Below, one piece after another: positions 33,707 through 40,554 of a DNA stretch of 44,594 nucleotides. This DNA comes from Myxococcota bacterium (GTDB taxonomy: Bacteria; Myxococcota_A; Polyangia; Polyangiales; Houyiibacteriaceae), in assembly GCA_028284955.1 (NCBI GenBank), contig JANQQS010000203.1, positions 1 to 44,594 of the forward strand. The letters are read 5' to 3'. Position 1 is the first letter of the stretch. Each line of letters starts with the position of its first letter. A model generated the notes under the pieces. The model was not told where the DNA came from. It did not search any database and was given only the letters and a program-made list of their open reading frames with translations. Both the position numbers and the translations under genes were made by a program.

Positions 33707-34965
33707 CCAACGTTCGGAGCAGCGACCGAAACGAACGCGTCGGTCAGCTTTTTCATGAGCTGGGAACGGCGATCGAGCACGCTTGGCGCGACGAACATTT
33801 CGACGAAGCTGGGTTTGCTGCGATCGCGGTTCGCAGCTTTCAATCGTTTAATATTCCATCTCAGTGTGCGCTGACTGATGTGCTTCAGTGGGCCGCGTTC
33901 ACTGAACATCTTCCTCAGCAAGTCAATCCTGAATCGACATTTGGCGACCCACCAATCACCGTATATCGGGGCCGTCGTTTTTTCATCGATATGTACTGCT
34001 GGATCACGGCGACCAACGCGATCCATCGCCACGCGTTCAGCGGAGCGTTTCAACTGCTCGAAGGAAGCAGCCTTCACACCACCTATCGGTTTACGCCTGA
34101 GCACAGAATCAACGCTGGCTTGGTGCTCGGCGAGCTCGAGCGTCAGCGCGCTGAGTTACTGAGGCAAGGCGACATTCGTCCGATCCATGCTGGTGACGCG
34201 CTCATCCACGCTGCGTTTCACCTCGACGCGCCGTCGGCGACGATCGTTGCGCGCACAATCGTCGAGCCTCAGCACAAGCCGGAGTATAGCTACTCGCCCT
34301 CGGGCGTTGCGTTTGATTCGCAAATCCTCGCCGAAGACAAACCGCTACGGCGGCGGCTCGAAGCCTTGTCGGTCTTCGCTCGAAGCGGCGATGTCGATCG
34401 CTGTTGTTCCTGCTTCGAAACCTTGCTTGGCCAACTCGACCTGGCTTCTGCGTTTGCCGCCATGCAATTCGCAGAAGCCCTCCTCCAAGACCAGCCTTTC
34501 GCGCTCGCGCGCATTGAACGCGCGCTTTCTCAAGCATTTGGAAATGAAAGCGCACCCCTGATCGGAGCGCTCAAAGAAGACCGACGCCTGCATACGCTGA
34601 AGATGAAACGAACCTCGGTTTTGGATTCTGAGCTACGGTTTTTTCTCGCACTCCTCATTCACATCGCCGACCGGGCGACGCTATTCCGCCTGGTTCGTGA
34701 GTTCACGGCTTCCGATCCCGCCGCTGCGGTCGCCAAGTGGCTGAGCGCGCTTCATGCCCAAGGCGCCCTCGACCTCGACCTCGATGGACCACTCGGCCCG
34801 ATTGTGAACGGCCTTCTTCGAGGCGACAGCGAAGAAGACATTTTGGTATCGCTCGAAACGACGTACCACTCTGACGAAATCGCCGCCGCAAAGCCGGCCA
34901 TTCGAAACGCCGTTCGGACGCTCAAACGCGACCCGCATCTCGGAGTTCTGTTCCAAGCAGCATAG
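33703..34965 (+). CDS. Cupin-like protein next to the peptide gene
   Basis: Protein of 420 aa starting at a TTG that overlaps the peptide stop codon. Residues about 85-190 look like a cupin barrel: a possible metal site is His108, His110 and later His169 or His173 (IHRHAFSGAF, GDALIHAAFH), reminiscent of cysteine-dioxygenase-type cupins. The C-terminal 200 residues are helical, with no recognised motif. I know no characterised member. Overlap with the peptide gene suggests it acts on that peptide, for example as an oxygenase, or serves as its immunity or carrier protein. The TTG start is supported mainly by the overlap. Confidence 0.65.
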   Translation: MTNVRSSDRNERVGQLFHELGTAIEHAWRDEHFDEAGFAAIAVRSFQSFNIPSQCALTDVLQWAAFTEHLPQQVNPESTFGDPPITVYRGRRFFIDMYCWITATNAIHRHAFSGAFQLLEGSSLHTTYRFTPEHRINAGLVLGELERQRAELLRQGDIRPIHAGDALIHAAFHLDAPSATIVARTIVEPQHKPEYSYSPSGVAFDSQILAEDKPLRRRLEALSVFARSGDVDRCCSCFETLLGQLDLASAFAAMQFAEALLQDQPFALARIERALSQAFGNESAPLIGALKEDRRLHTLKMKRTSVLDSELRFFLALLIHIADRATLFRLVREFTASDPAAAVAKWLSALHAQGALDLDLDGPLGPIVNGLLRGDSEEDILVSLETTYHSDEIAAAKPAIRNAVRTLKRDPHLGVLFQAA

Positions 34966-34997
34966 GCCGACTCCGAGCCGATCACTACGAGCACACG

Positions 34998-35189
34998 GTG
35001 CTCTTTGTGCAGCTCGGCGACGACCTCATCTTCGTCAACAATCAAGGTTTTCTTCCCCTCAACAACGCGAGTGGATTGTTTCGCGAGCTCCAGAAAACAA
35101 CCAGGGCTACGTTAGTTGAAGTGAGCGGATTTGCTTTGACTGAGTTTCTCAAATTTTTCCCGAATAGAACGCAACCCAGGCCGGAATGA
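34998..35189 (+). CDS. Small protein, possible PqqD-like peptide-recognition (RRE) domain
   Basis: Protein of 63 aa from GTG 34998; the similarity to a domain core starts a few codons earlier (HYEHTVLFV), where no standard start exists, so the true start may be a rare codon such as the ATA that overlaps the preceding stop at 34962. The pattern of two short strands (VLFVQLGDDLIFVNN), then LPLNNASGLFREL and an amphipathic helix, resembles PqqD-type RiPP recognition elements. This is a pattern-level guess. Its stop overlaps the next start (ATGA), supporting translation. It could also be a short unrelated peptide. Confidence 0.45.
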   Translation: MLFVQLGDDLIFVNNQGFLPLNNASGLFRELQKTTRATLVEVSGFALTEFLKFFPNRTQPRPE

Positions 35190-35356
35190 TCACGCGAGCT
35201 GCGTTTACGTTGGTTTGCGGGTGCCTCGTCAGCTGCGCCGCCAGCCAGCTTCGCTGCCCGGCAACTTATGTAGGCTGCATCGAGAACACAGGCTGGACCG
35301 TGGTAGGCTTCGCGCATGGCGACGGGCACCCTCGGTCTGGACAGTTCTCTTCGTGA
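35186..35356 (+). CDS. Small cysteine-rich lipoprotein
   Basis: Peptide of 56 aa whose ATG overlaps the preceding stop codon (ATGA). A short hydrophobic signal sequence ends at CLVSC (Cys17), a plausible lipobox, and the mature part carries two more cysteines (RCP, GCIEN). It overlaps the start of the methyltransferase gene by 41 bp in another frame, so one of the two starts may be wrong. Small lipoproteins beside bacteriocin-like peptide genes are often immunity proteins; that role is only a suggestion here. Confidence 0.45.
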   Translation: MITRAAFTLVCGCLVSCAASQLRCPATYVGCIENTGWTVVGFAHGDGHPRSGQFSS

Positions 35357-35978
35357 ATACTTGCTGCGCGTTTCGGTCGACGAAACCGAGGCGCAGCGTC
35401 AGCTGCGGGCAGAGACTGCGTCGCTGCCCAACGCGGTGATGCAGATCTCGCCCGAGCAGGGGCAGTTTATGCGTCTTCTCGTGGAGCTGACGGGCGCTTC
35501 GCGAGCCATCGAGGTGGGCACGTTTACAGGCTACAGCGCGCTCTCGGTGGCGCTTGCCCTTCCCGCCGATGGGCGGCTCGTGGCGTGCGACATCAGCGAA
35601 GAATATACGCGCATCGGCCAGAAGTACTGGCAGCAGGCAGGGGTGTCCGAGCGCATTGATCTGCGCATCGGCCCGGCTATCGAATCGCTCGATCAGCTGC
35701 TCGACGACGGCGAGGCGGCGAACTTCGATTTTGCGTTTATCGATGCGGACAAGCCGAACTATCGCGCCTACTACGAACGTTGCCTCGAACTGCTTCGGCC
35801 CGGAGGACTGCTCGCGGTAGACAACGTGCTCTGGGGCGGGTCGGTGGCCAACCCCGACGACGAGCGCCCCGAAACCGCCGCGATTCGCGCCCTCAACGAC
35901 CACATTCGCCAGGACGAGCGGGTTTCTCAGAGCCTCGTGCCTATCGGAGATGGCGTGATGCTAGCCCGAAAACACTGA
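35316..35978 (+). CDS. SAM-dependent O-methyltransferase (caffeoyl-CoA type)
   Basis: Protein of 220 aa of the Methyltransf_3 family. It contains the SAM-binding motif AIEVGTFTGYSALSVA, the acidic loop VACDIS, the metal/substrate motif FDFAFIDADKPNY and the VDNVLWGG segment. These enzymes methylate catechols or related hydroxyls with S-adenosylmethionine, usually with a divalent cation. The ATG at 35316 is the natural start for the family. Its position at the end of the peptide cluster is suggestive (the core peptide has a C-terminal Tyr), but it may be an unrelated neighbour. Confidence 0.92.
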   Translation: MATGTLGLDSSLREYLLRVSVDETEAQRQLRAETASLPNAVMQISPEQGQFMRLLVELTGASRAIEVGTFTGYSALSVALALPADGRLVACDISEEYTRIGQKYWQQAGVSERIDLRIGPAIESLDQLLDDGEAANFDFAFIDADKPNYRAYYERCLELLRPGGLLAVDNVLWGGSVANPDDERPETAAIRALNDHIRQDERVSQSLVPIGDGVMLARKH

Positions 35979-36031
35979 ATAATTGAGAGATCTGTCTCGC
36001 TTCTCTCGGTGTAATGCTACACTGACAATGT

Positions 36032-36913
36032 ATGAGGGCAGCATCATCGGCTGGCGCATGGCTTTTCGTCTCCTTTCTGTGGGCGTTCGCCGGGGGATGC
36101 CGCACAGGCCTTGAGTCGATCAATATCTTCAACGCAGAGGACGGATCGGTCGCGTCCCGCGATGCTTCGGGAACCGAAAATTGGAGAGACAGCGCCATCG
36201 CGCAAGACGGCCAAGTTTCGCAAGACGGAGCGATGAGCGACGTAAGCTCGCGCGCCTGCCCCGCGGAGCTCCTTGCAGGCAGCGTGGCGCACTACCATTT
36301 CGACGACGACCCCAGCGTGGCCGCAGAACTCCGAGACGCGCTGGGGGCTCATCCCGGGTCCATCGTCGGAGGCAATATCACGAGAATCGAAGGCCCCACG
36401 GGCTGCGGAACCGCGTGGCTCTTCAATGGAGACAGCTACGTGGTCCTCCCCGCGTCGCCAGACTGGCAACAACGAGAAGGCTCCGTTGATTTTTGGTATC
36501 GGCCCACGGATCAGATGAACGAAGGCAACGTCGGCATCCTATCCCGCGACGCCGGGGGAACCGGTCGACCCGGCCACACCCAAATCAACCAGAACACGCG
36601 TGAGCAGATTCTACTCCGGATTCAGTCGGCCGGAAGCGAGACCAACATCATCTCACCCATGTCGTACACCCCCGGCACCTGGATCCACATCGGCATCAAC
36701 TACGGGCCGCCGAGCGCGGAGTTTTACATCGACGGGACCCTTGTCGACACGGGCATCGCGGAAGGACTCGACGGCAACGAGAATCCGTGGGTCATCGGCG
36801 CAGGGTCGTACATGTCAAACGAGGGGCAGGCGACGCCGGTGACCGATTTTCTGGTCGGCGGAGCCATCGACGAGCTTCGCATGAGCGCGCAGCGTCGCGA
36901 TTTCACTCGCTAA
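36032..36913 (+). CDS. LamG-domain lipoprotein, copy 1
   Basis: Protein of 293 aa with lipobox AFAGGC (Cys23) and a Ser/Asp/Gly-rich linker. A concanavalin A-like (LamG) jelly-roll of about 200 residues follows: SVAHYHFDDDP, the cysteine pair ACP and TGCGT, YVVLPASPDWQQ, DFWYRP, TWIHIGINYG and GAIDELRMS. Such domains bind carbohydrates or proteins at the surface. It is a tandem paralogue of the gene at 36974. Upstream it shares the AATGCTACACT sequence with the second copy, so the duplication includes the leader. Confidence 0.85.
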   Translation: MRAASSAGAWLFVSFLWAFAGGCRTGLESINIFNAEDGSVASRDASGTENWRDSAIAQDGQVSQDGAMSDVSSRACPAELLAGSVAHYHFDDDPSVAAELRDALGAHPGSIVGGNITRIEGPTGCGTAWLFNGDSYVVLPASPDWQQREGSVDFWYRPTDQMNEGNVGILSRDAGGTGRPGHTQINQNTREQILLRIQSAGSETNIISPMSYTPGTWIHIGINYGPPSAEFYIDGTLVDTGIAEGLDGNENPWVIGAGSYMSNEGQATPVTDFLVGGAIDELRMSAQRRDFTR

Positions 36914-36973
36914 GCGCTGAATCTCGCAGCCTCTCAGAACCTCGCTCTGATTATAATGCTACACTCAGAATGT

Positions 36974-37927
36974 ATGAAGGCGACATTGTCCGCTGGTGCA
37001 TGGCTTTTCGTCTCCTTCCTGTTGGCCTTCGCCGGGGGATGCCGCACAGGTCTTGAGTCGATCAATATCTTCAACGTGGAAGACGGGTCGGTCGCTTCCC
37101 GCGATGCTTCGGGAACCACCAGTTCGAGAGACAGTGCCACCGCACAGGACGGCCAGGTATCTCAAGACGGCCAGGTATCTCAGGACGGTCAGGTTTCTCA
37201 GGACGGATCCATGACTGATGCCGGGTCTTCTCCCGACGCAACGCTCGTTGACGGAAGCCCGCGCGCCTGCCCCGCGGAGCTTCTCACGGGCAGCGTGGCG
37301 CACTACCATTTCGACGACAACCCCGACACGACCACAGAACTCCAAGACGCTCTGGGGGTGAACCATGGGTCCATCGTGGGAGATGATATCACGCGGATTC
37401 AAGGCCCTGCTGGTTGTGGAACGGGATGGCTGTTTGACGGCAATAGCTACGTCGTCTTGCCGTCATCGCCAGACTGGCGACAAGCGGAGGGCTCGTTCGA
37501 CTTTTGGTATCGGCCCGCAAACCACACCGACGACGAGGACGAGCTCGGCATCATATCCCGCGACGCGGTCGGCACATCGATGCCTGGCCACACCCAACTG
37601 ACCCAAAACAACCGCGAGCAGATTCGCTTTCGACTTCAATCTACCGGAGGCGAAACGAGTGTCTATTCGCCGGCTTCCTACCCGGCCGGCACCTGGATCC
37701 ACATCGGCATCAACTTCGGCCCGCCCCGCGCAGAGTTTTTTATCAACGGAGCCCTCATCCACACCGGCATCGCCGAAGGACTCGATGGCAACAACAATCC
37801 GTGGGTCATCGGCGCAGAAAGCAGCAACTCAGTGGAGGGGCAAGCAACGCCGGTGCGCAGTTTTCTCGTCGGCGGAGCGATCGACGAGCTTCGCATCAGC
37901 AGCCAGCGACGCGACTTCACCCGCTAA
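36974..37927 (+). CDS. LamG-domain lipoprotein, copy 2
   Basis: Protein of 317 aa. It is closely similar to copy 1 over its whole length, including signal peptide, lipobox and the final RRDFTR. The chief difference is the linker, which has the hexapeptide DGQVSQ three times instead of once plus an added Ser/Pro-rich stretch. Substitutions are spread through the jelly-roll, so the duplication is not very recent. The start at 36974 matches copy 1. It is followed by a stem-loop terminator candidate. Confidence 0.85.
   Translation: MKATLSAGAWLFVSFLLAFAGGCRTGLESINIFNVEDGSVASRDASGTTSSRDSATAQDGQVSQDGQVSQDGQVSQDGSMTDAGSSPDATLVDGSPRACPAELLTGSVAHYHFDDNPDTTTELQDALGVNHGSIVGDDITRIQGPAGCGTGWLFDGNSYVVLPSSPDWRQAEGSFDFWYRPANHTDDEDELGIISRDAVGTSMPGHTQLTQNNREQIRFRLQSTGGETSVYSPASYPAGTWIHIGINFGPPRAEFFINGALIHTGIAEGLDGNNNPWVIGAESSNSVEGQATPVRSFLVGGAIDELRISSQRRDFTR
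37146..37199. repeat. 18-bp tandem repeat in the linker of LamG copy 2
   Basis: Three 18-bp units (37146-37163, 37164-37181, 37182-37199) encode QDGQVS three times. The paralogous linker in copy 1 has one unit, so repeat number changed after the gene duplication. Confidence 0.88.
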
Positions 37928-38024
37928 GCGCAGCAGCCCCGAGCGCTACGCGAACCCAGAACCGCTGCCCATCGCGCGAAACGAATCCGCAACCAAAGCC
38001 GCCTCGCCCCGATAAGAGCCATGG

Positions 38025-38042
38025 GGGCAAAAAGCTTTGCCC
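38025..38042 (+). terminator. Stem-loop after the LamG pair
   Basis: Perfect 7-bp stem GGGCAAA/TTTGCCC with a 4-nt loop, 97 bp after the second LamG stop. No T-run follows, so it is only a candidate. The rest of the 202-bp gap (37928-38129) shows nothing else. Confidence 0.4.
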
Positions 38043-38129
38043 TACTGCGACTCGGCCCCCCGATCTACAACCAACTTGAGTCTTTAGGGCGGCAAGTTCC
38101 GGTGGTTGGCAAACGCAAGAGGTAGACAG

Positions 38130-40409
38130 ATGGGATGGCGAAACAAGCTTCGAGTATGGGGATTCGTTTGGGTGTCGACCGCAAGCGTCGCCGCAGCTCA
38201 AACCGTCGTCGATTCGCCGCGGGTCGTCGACACACCGCGGGTCGTCGACACACCGCGGATCACCGACGACCGGGCCTTGGACTTGGTTTCTCCCTACGCC
38301 AACAAATGGGTCGTGGGCACGAACACACAAATCCTCACGCCGGATTTCTACGTTGTTCTACCGCCTCCTCTTTGGGGATGGGCCGATTTGCATGCGCATC
38401 CTGCCTCTCACCTCTCGTTCGGCGCCAACGAGCGCGGAGAGGGTGGAATTTTTTGGGGGTACCCGGGGCTCAACTACGAAGCCTCCCGAAGTCTCCTACT
38501 TGATGACCTGCCTGGATGTGCTCCCGACAAACACGGCGGTTTCGATGCCGACCCTGTACGGCACGAAACACACAAGACCATCATTTCCACCATCGACAAT
38601 ATTACCGGATTCGAGCACCGCGGATTTGGCGCGCCGTACTACACGAGCTGGCCCCACGCGCGCAGCCTAGTGCATCAGCAGATGCACGTAACGGCCATCC
38701 GGCGCGCCTACGACGGCGGCCAGCGGTTGATGGTCGCCAGCGTCACGGACAACCAGTTGCTTTCCGCAATGTGGACAAAAGTGCATTTCGATCCCGGCGG
38801 CGCCCTCCCCGTTCCTGAACATGGCTTCGACTACGAATCCGCTTTGCAGCAACTGCGTTTTATTCACGAGCTCGCGACCGCGAACTATGGATGGATGGAA
38901 ATCGCGCTCAGCGGAGCGGACGCACGACGCATTATTCGAGCAAACAAAATGGCGATCATTCTTAGCGCGGAAATGGACTCGCTCACCCATCAAGAGATCG
39001 TGCGTCTGGTCACGTATCACGATGTTCGCCACGTCGTGCCCATTCACTTGATCAACAATCAGTTTGGAGGAACCGCGGTCTACAACGATACATTCAACGC
39101 CGCCAACAACTGGGTCAACGGCGGACGCCGGCCGGACTACAACAACCTCCGAAACGACGCATTCTTCGATGTCACGTTTGACCCTCGGCTTCGATTTCGC
39201 CTGAGCCGTCCGCAGACTCTTGTTTCAGAGGGCTTCAACGTAGTACAGGGGGGCGCGGTCTGGCCTCGCGAAGTCGACTACGCAACATACAACAGTCTCG
39301 GCTACGACCGAACATCGGGCGGCCATCGAAACCCGCTCGGGCTTACAAGCGCGGGTCGAAACTTGTTGCGCGAGCTCGCGCAGCAAGGTGTGCTCATCGA
39401 TCTCGCGCACATGTCGCAAAACGCCACCGAGCAAGCGCTCCGGCTGGCCGAAGCGTGGGACTACCCGGTCATGAACTCCCACACTGGCATTCGCGCTCCG
39501 GATGAAACAGCGGAGAGCGAGCGCGCATTGATGCGTGACCATGCACGACGCATTGGGCGCCTCGGTGGGGTCATCGGTCTCGGCACCGAAGGAGCTGCCG
39601 CGCGGCACCCGATTCTTGTTCAACCCGCGATCCCCGTGGCCGAAAACACCGTATACATCCGGTTCTCCAGCGCACGAACCACCGCGCAATGGCCGATCGT
39701 GCGATCGGCGGAGAACCCTGTGGTTCGCCGACTCACCGTGCGCATCTCGACAGGCAGCGATCATCTTCGAGGAGGCAACAACCGAGTTTGGGCTCGGGTC
39801 ACCATCCGAGGCCGGACCCACGAACACGATCTAAGCCGAGGGCAATCGTGGCCCGGCGGATCCGTCAGAGAGATTTCGATCGGCGTTCCCGCGGGGACTC
39901 GATTGCACGACATCGAACGTTTTGGCTTGCGCGCCAATCCTAACGCGAGAAACGGCATCTTTGATCAAGCCGACAACTGGAACCTGCAAGAGGTTCGAGT
40001 CTTCGCCACCCTCGAAGGCCTCGATCCCGTTGGCACATGGCTCGCTGAGTATCACGACCTCCTCGACGTCATGAACGGCCGCGGCGCAGCGCTCGGCACC
40101 GACATCAACGGTTTTGCCCCGCAGATGTCGTTCGCTCAAGATCGCGTCAACTATCCTCTGACCGTCGCGCAGCGGGTTGGGCGGAAGCCAGACAATGTTC
40201 GCCCACCCAGCTTGCCCGCATCCGTGCTCGGTACCCGCCGCTTCGAATTTCATCGCGACGGCATCGCCCACTACGGCATGCTGCCCGACTTCCTCCAAGC
40301 CGCCTTCGATCACCCGCAACATCGAAACGCACTGCTTCCTCTTTTCCGCTCCGCAAATGATGTGGTGGTGATGTGGGAACACTGCGCGATCGCGGCCGAG
40401 CAAATCTAG
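38130..40409 (+). CDS. Secreted M19-like peptidase (membrane dipeptidase fold) with inserted domain
   Basis: Exported protein of 759 aa. The signal peptide ends at SVAAA-Q, followed by a repeated VVDTPR linker. The barrel has the first metal motif as DLHAH (86-90; the family usually has HxD), then EMDSLTHQEIV, IDLAHMSQNA, PVMNSHTGIRAP, GRLGGVIGLGTEG and ALGTDINGF, which match renal-dipeptidase (M19) landmarks in order. Between GLGTEG and the last landmark sits an insertion of about 135 residues that looks like a PLAT-type beta-sandwich (VWARVTIRGRTHEHDLS, IERFGLRANPN). AGAGG lies 7 nt before the ATG. Substrate unknown; the altered first motif makes activity uncertain. Confidence 0.8.
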   Translation: MGWRNKLRVWGFVWVSTASVAAAQTVVDSPRVVDTPRVVDTPRITDDRALDLVSPYANKWVVGTNTQILTPDFYVVLPPPLWGWADLHAHPASHLSFGANERGEGGIFWGYPGLNYEASRSLLLDDLPGCAPDKHGGFDADPVRHETHKTIISTIDNITGFEHRGFGAPYYTSWPHARSLVHQQMHVTAIRRAYDGGQRLMVASVTDNQLLSAMWTKVHFDPGGALPVPEHGFDYESALQQLRFIHELATANYGWMEIALSGADARRIIRANKMAIILSAEMDSLTHQEIVRLVTYHDVRHVVPIHLINNQFGGTAVYNDTFNAANNWVNGGRRPDYNNLRNDAFFDVTFDPRLRFRLSRPQTLVSEGFNVVQGGAVWPREVDYATYNSLGYDRTSGGHRNPLGLTSAGRNLLRELAQQGVLIDLAHMSQNATEQALRLAEAWDYPVMNSHTGIRAPDETAESERALMRDHARRIGRLGGVIGLGTEGAAARHPILVQPAIPVAENTVYIRFSSARTTAQWPIVRSAENPVVRRLTVRISTGSDHLRGGNNRVWARVTIRGRTHEHDLSRGQSWPGGSVREISIGVPAGTRLHDIERFGLRANPNARNGIFDQADNWNLQEVRVFATLEGLDPVGTWLAEYHDLLDVMNGRGAALGTDINGFAPQMSFAQDRVNYPLTVAQRVGRKPDNVRPPSLPASVLGTRRFEFHRDGIAHYGMLPDFLQAAFDHPQHRNALLPLFRSANDVVVMWEHCAIAAEQI
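38202..38255. repeat. 18-bp tandem repeat after the signal peptide of the M19-like gene
   Basis: Two identical 18-bp units (38220-38237, 38238-38255) with a diverged unit before (38202-38219) and a degenerate one after. They encode VVDSPR, VVDTPR, VVDTPR at the start of the mature protein. Confidence 0.85.
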
Positions 40410-40554
40410 TAAAGGTTTCGCTGCGCACGAATCGAGTTCAGCCAGCTGGACCGAACCAGGGGTCCGGACGGCGAGTCCGCAGTTCATATCCCTGCGCTGG
40501 CTTCACTCACTAGAGAGCAGCAAAACCGTTCCCGTTTGTTGCAGGCTCCCTGGA

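Larger units (their letters stand above)
36010..37927 (+). repeat. Tandem gene duplication of about 942 bp period
   Basis: The stretch from about 36010 (GTAATGCTACACT) to 36913 recurs from about 36952 to 37927. Start codons are 942 bp apart. Leader, signal peptide, linker and LamG domain are all duplicated; only linker repeat number and scattered substitutions differ. Confidence 0.85.

Noticed and set aside
33385-34104. N-terminal extension of the LysR gene
   Set aside because: It runs antisense through the GG peptide and cupin-like genes, and the standard LysR N terminus starts at 33384.
40410-40554. Terminator between the M19-like and subtilase genes
   Set aside because: Only a 5-bp CGGAC/GTCCG stem is visible with no T-run; too weak to report as a feature.
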